A stretch of 64,000 bases of DNA from Acanthosepion esculentum (Eukaryota > Mollusca > Cephalopoda > Sepiida > Sepiidae). Numbering within the stretch: position 1 is the first letter of the stretch; every line of letters begins with the position of its first letter. Below, in pieces: positions 12,201 to 19,823 of the stretch. The position numbers and the translations under genes were made by a program. The DNA is taken from the NCBI GenBank assembly GCA_964036315.1, contig OZ038478.1, forward strand, positions 145,802,565 to 145,866,564. The letters are read 5' to 3'. The notes under the pieces are model-generated. The model searched no databases, was not told where the DNA came from, and worked only from the letters and a program-made list of their open reading frames with translations.

Positions 12201-12742
12201 CGGTACTTGTCGATAAGATCAAACCCATCGACAAAGCCCCGAAAATGTTCCACTCCCCAGTTTTTAGTACCCGGTTGATATTTTGACCCTATACGATCTA
12301 TATCGGGGTCAAGGACGGCATTCCAATCCCCCGCTAAGATTAACCGACGTGATGTCGTCATAAACGGCTCGATCTGCCGAAACAAAGCAAGTCGCTCAGC
12401 CTGGATGTTGGGCCCATAAACCCCAATGAGACGCAAAGCCTTATCCTTTATGGTAGCATCCAGCACGCAAAGCCTGCCCGCCGGATCTGCGAAGACAAGA
12501 GCACACGCAGCCTTCAAAGACTTGCTCACCAGCCAAGAGACACCCCTCGAGCGTCCATCAAAACATGCTGAATAAAGAGTAAACTCCTTAGACAGAATGC
12601 CTTCATAATCGCGAGAAGAAAAACGGGTCTCTTGTACACAACATATATTCACACCGAGGCTCTGAAGGTCGCGAACGAGTCTCACCCTTCGAGACTCCGA
12701 CCTCAGGCCTCGGACATTCAAACTAGCTAACCAGAGTGCCAT
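9278..12742 (-). CDS. LINE ORF2: endonuclease-reverse transcriptase, unit 1
   Basis: The protein has 1154 residues. Residues 1-240 are an APE-type endonuclease: LNVRGL (8-13), catalytic-type QET with Glu38, GVYGPN (107-112), GDWN (138-141) and SDH (231-233). The reverse transcriptase spans about 455-770: SPGLDGLPYE (462-471), motif A INLDQSKAFDRVDH with Asp588, RQGCPLSPML (646-655) and the YADD box (690-693). A C-terminal zinc motif C1012-X2-C1015-X8-H1024-X4-C1029 follows. The enzyme would nick target DNA and copy its own RNA in place. The start ATG lies 11 nt past the ORF1 stop, in another frame, with A at -3 and G at +4, suggesting reinitiation. The clade (L1/Tx1-like) is judged by motif resemblance. 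Confidence 0.95.
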   Translation of the reverse strand: MALWLASLNVRGLRSESRRVRLVRDLQSLGVNICCVQETRFSSRDYEGILSKEFTLYSACFDGRSRGVSWLVSKSLKAACALVFADPAGRLCVLDATIKDKALRLIGVYGPNIQAERLALFRQIEPFMTTSRRLILAGDWNAVLDPDIDRIGSKYQPGTKNWGVEHFRGFVDGFDLIDKYRNEHPQRVVWTWTNSGSSAVGVLASYLDRVLIRRVDVGLLGCPSFHYIVYSDHRLVRVRVNLDKPKVRMTGYWKFNCSLFGEQDFRDQFLLMLQRELSGAVVGNAWWDKLKSKIRTFAADFSRRLSVDRLAAQTALEQRVDRAVKSRDSGEVVLAKAELASLLTKKDQALVVRARLKRMSSEATNMAAELRAEESRNASRRHIASVTLPDGRTVTTNSGICEAFRDYFRDLFTREPGLSSAQFDTYLADFPCLEAAEAAGCEGPITESEIWEALKKVGLDKSPGLDGLPYEVYLRQSPVFVPLLQLIFNNWMKQGSIPQRFTRGVIKLLRKGKSGGDGIGNFRPLTMLNTELKILAKVLANRLQLVLSSLIGSEQTCSVKGRTIQDNLHMVRLIIEKVDSEAALINLDQSKAFDRVDHRFLEAVLSAAGFGPYFRSWIRLMYATPGALVEVNGVRSEPFVLSRSIRQGCPLSPMLYVLALEPFLRKLKANPVLRGISLPGATTSARYSAYADDVSVLVSSRAEINEVSREVSGYEMVTGAKINRDKSVVLRLGAWKGVSLPGPFSWTDGPIKILGVWFGPDIQLDMNWSEVREKAEIAINLWSRRNLSLKGRAEVCVSHIYPILLYRLSVLPLPSTTVLSLVQLLFSFLWRGKAPRVCREICCLHPSEGGLGMPSIEIRLDMLRIGFLDRLCRDSDDGGAFWKEDARRSFPSLRSVHSGEEEAGRLPRAECSFYRECRLALKHLLRATVGLHNVQALSRRALYQVVVRGSVHDDLIDELGLTKQEARSIWPWASGLKCLNNDEASLTWLVIRGALWVGKRLCAAGLEKYPNCRRCEGEVETLGHVFFHCKSVAPLCKFVEGLMVRMLQGKFFVLEAASVCSNVAPPLTKSELYVFHCLLGVMRVVIWVTRQKGFYGGEKFTSSLLILYFKHQLKVKIRTERWRLSSSEFGKRWVNLARMCRVRGADLEWHLDLG

Positions 12743-12753
12743 TATCGAATCGA

Positions 12754-14811
12754 TTAGGGTCGCCCATCAGAGTAGAACATTGCTGGGGTGAGGACACCGA
12801 CAGCCTGTCCCATTGAACCTGACGCCATCTCACTATCGACGGTATCACCATGAGACAGGCCACCGATGTCCGCTGGATATGTTAATTTAAGAGCCCTATA
12901 CATGGAAGGGTGAACGAAAACAGGGACCCTCCCTCTACAAGTTTTTAAAGGGTCCAAATTTGGTTCATATACCGCCGCTGGGGGCACCAATTTCAGGGCT
13001 GCATTCGCCTCCTCTATCATGCCCCAAATCTCCCGCGTACCCGGGCCCGAACGCACAACCGTCAAGAGTCTTTTCGCATTTTTAAAGTTTGTGGGGTCCT
13101 CTATTTCCAGCCCATTCAACTTTTGAAAGTTCCACAGAACTTTTAAGGGCCTGGGGTTTTTCGTCTGCCCCAACACGTTTTCCACATGGACCCGAGATAC
13201 GCGGCAGACGTCTTCCCCTGAGTTATATGTCTGTTTTAATTTCTTTTTCTTTTCCCCCTTTTCCCCCACGACCTGAGCGTCTGGACTCCTGTTTCTTTTT
13301 TTTTGCGGTGTCTGAGTAGGAGTTGGGGTAGGCGTGTTTGATGGAGTCATACCAGAAGGGGTCTTGAGTGGGGAAGGCTTATTTGAATGATGTTTTTTTT
13401 GTTTGGCTGGGGAATTAGTTAATGATTTAGGTGCTGGAGGTTTAGCAAATGATGGAGGGGAAGACGGGGCAGAGGATGAGGGGCAGGGCACCCCCAGCGA
13501 CTTACGATTCTTAGCCCGCTTTTCGTCGATCTTCTGTTTTAATTTCTTTAGGTCTAGGATTTTTTTCCAACTAGGCTCATTTAACTTTTGAGTCGGAGTG
13601 GCGGTCTCTTCATACGAGGCCGAGGCGTCGCCCTCAGAGCTAGTAGAGGGAATGGGGCTGTAGGTGACTTTTTCCCTGGGGTCATGCTGGGACAGAGGTC
13701 CCGCTGTCCGGATCTTCCCTTTAGCCCTACCTACTACACGCCATTCCCCCTCATCCTTCTCCTTATCCACACTTGTGGAAGGCGTTGGTTTGAGGGGTAA
13801 CGAGGGCATCGACCCAACCGAGGGATTTTCCCCACCGGTCCGTTTAGTAGGTAGGCCCATTACAGGCGCCGCGGATTTTACAGTCTCGGCCAAAGGGGGA
13901 TTTTGGTCGCCAGCAACCGGAGCTCCAGGGGCCTTCTTCCCTGGGCAGGAGGAGGAGAGATGACCAGTCACTCCACACCTCCAGCAAATTGGTTTTCTAC
14001 CGGTCACGATGACCGGCATTCTCCGGTCGCCCAAATCCAGACAGTTGGGGATGGACTTGAAGGCCGCTTCATCGATCATAATGTCAAAAGTCCATCCCCC
14101 GTTCAAATTGTCCGAGAGAGCCCCTAAAATCTGCCCGTACTGCATAAAAAATGCAGCCAGGAGCTCTCCGGAAATTTGAGGAGGAACCTCAAAAACGGCC
14201 ACCCTGGTCCTTCGCCTTCCCTGATACTCAGTACGAAGGATTAGATCCTTCGTGATCAATTCTCTCCTTGCCATTTCGAGGCAATCTTCAGGTGTGGGCA
14301 GCAGTACGTCCCACATGAAAAATTTTACGCCCTTTATAACTCTTTGGGGTTTTATCCCCAGGGACAAAAGTGATTTAATAATCGTGTCCTTCGTGGAGCG
14401 ACAAATTTTGCGCGTACGCTTGTCCACCGCGAAGACCGTCACCATTCTCTGTTCGAACACCTTTAGTTCTTGGGCGTCTTTAAGGATACCATCTTTATTC
14501 ACAAGATGGGTGTATTCCTTCGCCTTCTCCAAGAACTCCGCGATGTTCACAATGCAACTAGGAGGGGACTTCCAGCAAGAGGGCGATTCCTCGGCTGGCG
14601 ACTTCGATGGTGCCGAAGGGGGCACCTTTTCCTTAGAGTTGGAGACCTGCATGGCCTCCTCCTTATCAGTGCTACTAGCACTAGCCTGGTCAGGTTTATT
14701 CGGGGAAATTTTCCACCGCTTTTTATTTTTAATTTTCTCTGGGGGGTCAGCTTTAGCAGCCGCCCCAAAGAGGTCCTTTTTAACAGATGACCGACTCATT
14801 CCGTCGGCCAT
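12754..14811 (-). CDS. LINE ORF1: RNA-binding CCHC protein, unit 1
   Basis: The protein has 685 residues from MADGMSRSS, chosen because that start is shared by all four copies and has A at -3 and G at +4. An upstream in-frame ATG at 14877 adds 22 residues that are not conserved. Residues 1-90 are Lys/Ser/Pro-rich. A folded part at about 90-275 ends in an RRM-like stretch (RTRVAVFEVPPQ near 201-212) and is followed by one CCHC knuckle, CWRCGVTGHLSSSC (276-289). Residues about 300-560 are a Ser/Pro/Lys-rich disordered linker, and the C-terminal 120 residues look folded. The likely role is to coat the element RNA, as in other LINE ORF1 proteins. Confidence 0.9.
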   Translation of the reverse strand: MADGMSRSSVKKDLFGAAAKADPPEKIKNKKRWKISPNKPDQASASSTDKEEAMQVSNSKEKVPPSAPSKSPAEESPSCWKSPPSCIVNIAEFLEKAKEYTHLVNKDGILKDAQELKVFEQRMVTVFAVDKRTRKICRSTKDTIIKSLLSLGIKPQRVIKGVKFFMWDVLLPTPEDCLEMARRELITKDLILRTEYQGRRRTRVAVFEVPPQISGELLAAFFMQYGQILGALSDNLNGGWTFDIMIDEAAFKSIPNCLDLGDRRMPVIVTGRKPICWRCGVTGHLSSSCPGKKAPGAPVAGDQNPPLAETVKSAAPVMGLPTKRTGGENPSVGSMPSLPLKPTPSTSVDKEKDEGEWRVVGRAKGKIRTAGPLSQHDPREKVTYSPIPSTSSEGDASASYEETATPTQKLNEPSWKKILDLKKLKQKIDEKRAKNRKSLGVPCPSSSAPSSPPSFAKPPAPKSLTNSPAKQKKHHSNKPSPLKTPSGMTPSNTPTPTPTQTPQKKRNRSPDAQVVGEKGEKKKKLKQTYNSGEDVCRVSRVHVENVLGQTKNPRPLKVLWNFQKLNGLEIEDPTNFKNAKRLLTVVRSGPGTREIWGMIEEANAALKLVPPAAVYEPNLDPLKTCRGRVPVFVHPSMYRALKLTYPADIGGLSHGDTVDSEMASGSMGQAVGVLTPAMFYSDGRP

Positions 14812-15014
14812 TCTAAAAGGAAAAGCTGGCCTCAAATGATGAGAGGCAATGAGACGGGAAAAACGGCTATAAAACAAAAGTCAATTAATTAAATGTTTAA
14901 AACAAAAAAAACTATTAAATAAATAAACTGGGAAAACTAAAAGTTTACCCAAATTAGAAAAATAAAAAAAACAAACAAACTAGATCAAATAAAAAGAAAA
15001 ACTATAAACTAAAT

Positions 15015-15432
15015 AGTCTCGTAGGACTTTAAAAAAAAAAAAAAAATATCAAAATGGCGCCCGAAGGCAGCCGAAAATAAAAGAAAAACAATAAACTCCT
15101 TTTCTTTTTTGGTCAATAAAATACAGAAAGAAAAATAAAACTAAAAAAGTCTGGTTTGAAACAAGTCAAACCAAACTAAAAAATAAAGGTTTGCGGCCGA
15201 AGCCGCTAAAGAAATAAATTAAATAGAAAAAATACAAAAGCTAGAAACTAAAACAAAATAAAGGGTTGCGACCGAAGTCGCTAATTAAATTGAAAAATAA
15301 AACAGGAGAAAGTATAAATTAAAACAAAACTTTTTCTTTTTCTTTTCTTAAACTGTACTATAAACAGAAATAAAAAGCCGGTAGGACTTTAGTCAAACCG
15401 GACTAAAAATAAAAAATGTTGGCCGAAGCCAA
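15015..15432 (-). promoter_or_regulatory. 5' UTR hairpin cassette, unit 1
   Basis: Seven inverted repeats stand in a row. Four give C(UUCG)G-capped stems in the sense RNA: 15419-15432 (UUGGC/GCCAA), 15268-15281 (GCGAC/GUCGC), 15193-15206 (GCGGC/GCCGC) and 15056-15072 (GCC/GGC plus three pairs beyond a bulged U). Others are 15378-15401 (CCGGU/ACCGG enclosing GAC/GUC), 15148-15177 (12 pairs with one G-U) and 15015-15028 (AGUC/GACU). A/U-rich linkers separate them. Different stem sequences with one loop imply structure is what is kept. Confidence 0.8.
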
Positions 15433-15620
15433 GAGAAAAAAAAAAAAAAAAAAAAAAAAATAAATTCAAACAAAAGAAAATAAAAAGAAAGGAAAATAAA
15501 AACTTGACAGATAACTTAACTTATGTTAAAAAATCCAAAATATGTCAAAAGTCCTCGCAAAATAAAAAAAAACAAGTTCACCGGTCCAAAATCTTGTCCA
15601 AAATGAACTGAAACAGGAGC

Positions 15621-15637
15621 CGGAATGAAAGTCTGAC
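15621..15637. repeat. 17-bp target-site motif, unit 1/2 junction
   Basis: The same 17 bases lie between the 5' end of unit 1 (sense) and the 3' end of unit 2. The base just before it is C here but T at the other four sites. Confidence 0.85.
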
Positions 15638-15641
15638 AATA

Positions 15642-15647
15642 TTTATT
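15642..15647 (-). promoter_or_regulatory. AATAAA poly(A) signal, unit 2
   Basis: Same position relative to the 17-bp motif as in unit 1. Confidence 0.6.
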
Positions 15648-16307
15648 CGTACATATGCACAAAATGTGGCACAAGGCCAAAAGGGGGTTGGGGAAGGACG
15701 GTCATCATCTGTCTTAAATTAAAACTTAGCTAGTCACAAACACTGACCCAAACATACCAACAATAGTCCTAGCACCAAAACAACACATTCTTCCATACCT
15801 TTCTTTCTACATCCACCATAATTCCTCAAATTCTCTATGAAATTCTAACTAGTCCCCATATGTACAATTTAAATTCTGTGGGGGGGGGATAACAATTTAA
15901 AAACCCCAATGTATATTTACAAGGAAACAAAACAAAATAATGTTAGTAATAAACCCCCCCACAATACCTAAATGTGGCAGAAACATCAGTTAACTGGACG
16001 AAATAATTGCGAGATTATAAAGGTGTAAAACACAGTTATCCATCAAAATTCACTCACACAAACACGCACTCATTTAGACACAATAACAAATACGAAAAAA
16101 ACACGCACACGAAACGAAAGTCATCCCGCAACCACCAGAGAACTGTCGTCACTGGCCACCTAACGAGGGAGGGGATGGGGAATTAAACTAAAGAAAAATA
16201 GGGACAGAAATAAAAGGGGGCCGATGAGCATACATACCCTAGCTAAGTTAACCAGAAACGAGAAACTAAAGATTCAAACTAAACCTAAACTAGCCTAATA
16301 TCGGGAC

Positions 16308-16326
16308 GGGTTGCTCTGTTCAACCC
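16308..16326 (-). promoter_or_regulatory. 3' UTR hairpin, unit 2
   Basis: GGGTTG/CAACCC stem kept. The loop is one base shorter than in units 1, 3 and 4. Confidence 0.55.
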
Positions 16327-16347
16327 ATGAGGGACGAAATCCTGCAC

Positions 16348-19300
16348 CTAACCGAGGTCCAAGTGCCACTCTAGGTCAGCTCCTCTCACTCTACACATTC
16401 GCGCAAGATTTACCCACCTTTTGCCGAATTCTGATGAAGAGAGTCGCCACCTTTCCGTCCTAATCTTGACTTTAAGCTGATGCTTAAAGTACAAGATTAG
16501 TAGGGAAGAAGTGAACTTCTCACCTCCATAGAATCCCTTCTGACGTGTCACCCAAATCACGACTCTCATAACTCCTAGCAAGCAGTGGAACACATAAAGT
16601 TCAGACTTTGTTAACGGCGGGGCCACATTGCTACAAACAGAAGCGGCCTCGAGGACGAAAAACTTTCCCTGCAACATGCGAACCATGAGACCTTCAACAA
16701 ACTTACACAATGGTGCTACCGACTTGCAATGAAAGAAGACGTGACCAAGGGTCTCGACTTCCCCCTCACAACGTCGGCAGTTTGGATATTTCTCCAAACC
16801 CGCTGCGCAAAGTCTTTTGCCGACCCAGAGGGCCCCACGTATCACCAGCCAGGTGAGGGATGCCTCATCGTTGTTGAGACATTTCAACCCGGAAGCCCAA
16901 GGCCAGATTGAGCGAGCCTCCTGCTTCGTAAGACCGAGCTCGTCAATCAAATCATCATGAACGGACCCCCTGACTACCACCTGATATAATGCCCTACGAG
17001 ACAACGCCTGGACGTTGTGGAGGCCAACCGTCGCCCGTAAGAGGTGTTTCAGAGCCAGACGACATTCACGGTAGAAGGAGCATTCGGCACGAGGCAAACG
17101 GCCAGCCTCCTCCTCGCCCGAGTGCACACTTCTCAGGGATGGAAAGGATCTACGGGCGTCTTCCTTCCAGAAGGCGCCCCCGTCATCCGAATCGCGACAC
17201 AAACGATCCAGGAACCCGATGCGAAGCATATCGAGACGAATCTCAATGCTAGGCATACCTAGACCGCCTTCAGAGGGATGAAGGCAACAGATCTCCCGAC
17301 ATACCCTAGGAGCTTTGCCTCTCCACAAGAAAGAGAACAAAAGCTGTACTAATGAAAGCACTGTGGTAGACGGAAGTGGAAGTACCGAGAGTCGGTAAAG
17401 GAGAATCGGGTAGATATGTGAAACACATACCTCCGCCCTCCCCTTCAAGGAAAGATTCCTCCGAGACCACAAATTAATTGCGATCTCGGCCTTCTCTCGT
17501 ACCTCCGACCAATTCATATCCAACTGGATATCAGGACCGAACCAGACGCCGAGTATCTTGATCGGCCCGTCCGTCCAGCTGAATGGTCCGGGAAGAGAAA
17601 CCCCCTTCCACGCACCCAACCGCAAGCCAACAGACTTATCGCGGTTGATCTTGGCCCCTGTCACCATCTCATACCCACTGATTTCTCTGCTGACTTCGCT
17701 AATCTCGGCTCTGCTCGACACAAGAACCGAAACGTCGTCAGCATAGGCAGAATACCTGGCCGAGGTGGTAGCACCAGGTAAAGAGATTCCGCGTAGGACC
17801 GGATTCGCCTTTAACTTGCGAAGGAAAGGTTCCAACGCAAGAACGTAAAGCATAGGCGAAAGCGGACAACCCTGACGAATAGATCGAGACAATACGAAAG
17901 GTTCCGATCTTACCCCGTTCACTTCTACCAGCGCACCGGGAGTCGCATACATAAGCCGGATCCAGGAGCGAAAGTACGGCCCGAAACCGGCAGCCGAAAG
18001 AACAGCCTCCAAGAATCGATGGTCAACCCTATCAAAGGCCTTGGACTGATCTAAATTGATCAGCGCGGCTTCACTGTCGACTTTCTCGATGATCAGGCGC
18101 ACCATATGAAGGTTGTCCTGAATAGTCCTGCCCTTCACAGAACAAGTCTGCTCGGAGCCAATCAGACTAGACAGGACAAGCTGCAAACGGTTAGCCAAGA
18201 CCTTAGCCAAAATCTTTAACTCTGTATTTAACATCGTTAAAGGGCGAAAGTTACCTATCCCATCCCCACCGCTTTTGCCCTTACGCAGCAACTTGATCAC
18301 ACCCCTGGTGAAGCGTTGAGGTATAGACCCCTGCTTCATCCAGTTGTTGAAGATCAGCTGCAGCAAAGGAACAAAAACGGGCGACTGCCTCAAGTAAACT
18401 TCGTAAGGAAGACCATCTAATCCCGGAGACTTATCCAGGCCAACCTTTTTCAGCGCTTCCCAGATTTCCGACTCAGTGATGGGACCCTCGCACCCAGCCG
18501 CTTCAGCTGCCTCAAGGCAGGGAAAGTCAGCTAAATAGGTGTCGAACTGAGCAGAGCTCAGACCGGGCTCCCTGGTAAAAAGATCCCGAAAGTAATCCCG
18601 AAAAGCCTCGCATATGCCCGAGTTTGTAGTCACTGTCCGCCCATCCGGCAATGTGACGCTCGCGATATGCCGTCTTGAAGCATTCCTACTTTCCTCTGCA
18701 CGCAGTTCCGCGGCCATATTCGTCGCCTCAGAGGACATTCTTTTTAACCTAGCCCTAACTACCAGAGCTTGATCCTTCTTGGTAAGCAAGGAGGCCAACT
18801 CTGCCTTAGCTAGGACTACTTCCCCACTATCACGGGATTTCACAGCCCGATCGACTCTTTGTTCTAAAGCCGTTTGCGCCGCTAATCTATCTACGCTGAG
18901 TCGACGACTAAAATCGGCAGCAAACGTTCGAATTTTAGATTTAAGTTTGTCCCACCAGGCATTTCCCACCACAGCCCCCGACAGTTCCCTTTGTAGCATT
19001 AGTAAAAACTGGTCCCGGAAATCCTGCTCGCCAAATAACGAGCAATTGAATTTCCAGTAACCAGTCATCCTAACCTTAGTCTTATCTAAGTTTACACGGA
19101 CCCGGACAAGCCTATGATCCGAATAAACTATATAATGAAAACTTGGACACCCTAAGAGCCCTACATCGACTCTCCTAATTAAAACTCGGTCGAGGTAGCT
19201 CGCAAGCACACCTACAGCCGAGCTGCCACTATTTGTCCAAGTCCACACTACCCGCTGAGGGTGTTCATTCCGGTACTTGTCGATAAGATCAAACCCATCG

Positions 19301-19812
19301 ACAAAGCCCCGAAAATGTTCCACTCCCCAGTTTTTAGTACCCGGTTTATATTTTGACCCTATACGATCTATATCGGGGTCAAGGACGGCATTCCAATCCC
19401 CCGCTAAGATTAACCGACGTGATGTCGTCATAAACGGCTCGATCTGCCGAAACAAAGCAAGTCGCTCAGCCTGGATGTTGGGCCCATAAACCCCAATGAG
19501 ACGCAAAGCCTTATCCTTTATGGTAGCATCCAGCACGCAAAGCCTGCCCGCCGGATCTGCGAAGACAAGAGCACACGCAGCCTTCAAAGACTTGCTCACC
19601 AGCCAAGAGACACCCCTCGAGCGTCCATCAAAACATGCTGAATAAAGAGTAAACTCCTTAGACAGAATGCCTTCATAATCGCGAGAAGAAAAACGGGTCT
19701 CTTGCACACAACATATATTCACACCGAGGCTCTGAAGGTCGCGAACGAGTCTCACCCTTCGAGACTCCGACCTCAGGCCTCGGACATTCAAACTAGCTAA
19801 CCAGAGTGCCAT
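16348..19812 (-). CDS. LINE ORF2: endonuclease-reverse transcriptase, unit 2
   Basis: 1154 residues, open throughout, with all endonuclease, reverse-transcriptase and zinc-motif residues listed for unit 1 present. By eye it differs from unit 1 at five residues: Q156K, P245T, N704S, V711I and V729G. None is catalytic. The spacing to ORF1 (11 nt, TAA then ATG) is the same. With its ORF1 also open, this copy is the second candidate for an active element. Confidence 0.95.
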   Translation of the reverse strand: MALWLASLNVRGLRSESRRVRLVRDLQSLGVNICCVQETRFSSRDYEGILSKEFTLYSACFDGRSRGVSWLVSKSLKAACALVFADPAGRLCVLDATIKDKALRLIGVYGPNIQAERLALFRQIEPFMTTSRRLILAGDWNAVLDPDIDRIGSKYKPGTKNWGVEHFRGFVDGFDLIDKYRNEHPQRVVWTWTNSGSSAVGVLASYLDRVLIRRVDVGLLGCPSFHYIVYSDHRLVRVRVNLDKTKVRMTGYWKFNCSLFGEQDFRDQFLLMLQRELSGAVVGNAWWDKLKSKIRTFAADFSRRLSVDRLAAQTALEQRVDRAVKSRDSGEVVLAKAELASLLTKKDQALVVRARLKRMSSEATNMAAELRAEESRNASRRHIASVTLPDGRTVTTNSGICEAFRDYFRDLFTREPGLSSAQFDTYLADFPCLEAAEAAGCEGPITESEIWEALKKVGLDKSPGLDGLPYEVYLRQSPVFVPLLQLIFNNWMKQGSIPQRFTRGVIKLLRKGKSGGDGIGNFRPLTMLNTELKILAKVLANRLQLVLSSLIGSEQTCSVKGRTIQDNLHMVRLIIEKVDSEAALINLDQSKAFDRVDHRFLEAVLSAAGFGPYFRSWIRLMYATPGALVEVNGVRSEPFVLSRSIRQGCPLSPMLYVLALEPFLRKLKANPVLRGISLPGATTSARYSAYADDVSVLVSSRAEISEVSREISGYEMVTGAKINRDKSVGLRLGAWKGVSLPGPFSWTDGPIKILGVWFGPDIQLDMNWSEVREKAEIAINLWSRRNLSLKGRAEVCVSHIYPILLYRLSVLPLPSTTVLSLVQLLFSFLWRGKAPRVCREICCLHPSEGGLGMPSIEIRLDMLRIGFLDRLCRDSDDGGAFWKEDARRSFPSLRSVHSGEEEAGRLPRAECSFYRECRLALKHLLRATVGLHNVQALSRRALYQVVVRGSVHDDLIDELGLTKQEARSIWPWASGLKCLNNDEASLTWLVIRGALWVGKRLCAAGLEKYPNCRRCEGEVETLGHVFFHCKSVAPLCKFVEGLMVRMLQGKFFVLEAASVCSNVAPPLTKSELYVFHCLLGVMRVVIWVTRQKGFYGGEKFTSSLLILYFKHQLKVKIRTERWRLSSSEFGKRWVNLARMCRVRGADLEWHLDLG

Positions 19813-19823
19813 TATCGAATCGA

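Larger units (their letters stand above)
8548..15620 (-). mobile_element. LINE unit 1 (intact)
   Basis: This is a full-length copy with both ORFs open. The 5' UTR is 15620-14812, ORF1 14811-12754, the spacer 12753-12743, ORF2 12742-9278 and the 3' UTR 9277-8548. Its 5' UTR most resembles unit 4 (same loop in the long hairpin). Its 3' UTR resembles units 3 and 4. Apparently intact coding capacity makes this a candidate for an active copy. Confidence 0.93.

Noticed and set aside
14252..14839. A 195-codon plus-strand open frame antisense to ORF1, open in all four LINE units
   Set aside because: It is opposite a conserved coding frame and its conservation follows from that of ORF1. It has no start context or domain of its own, and the same applies to the repeated antisense frames over ORF2.
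14878..14900. Splice-acceptor-like TTTTGTTTTATAG upstream of ORF1 (sense)
   Set aside because: The site changes in unit 4, no donor is evident, and T-rich tracts followed by AG are common in this UTR.
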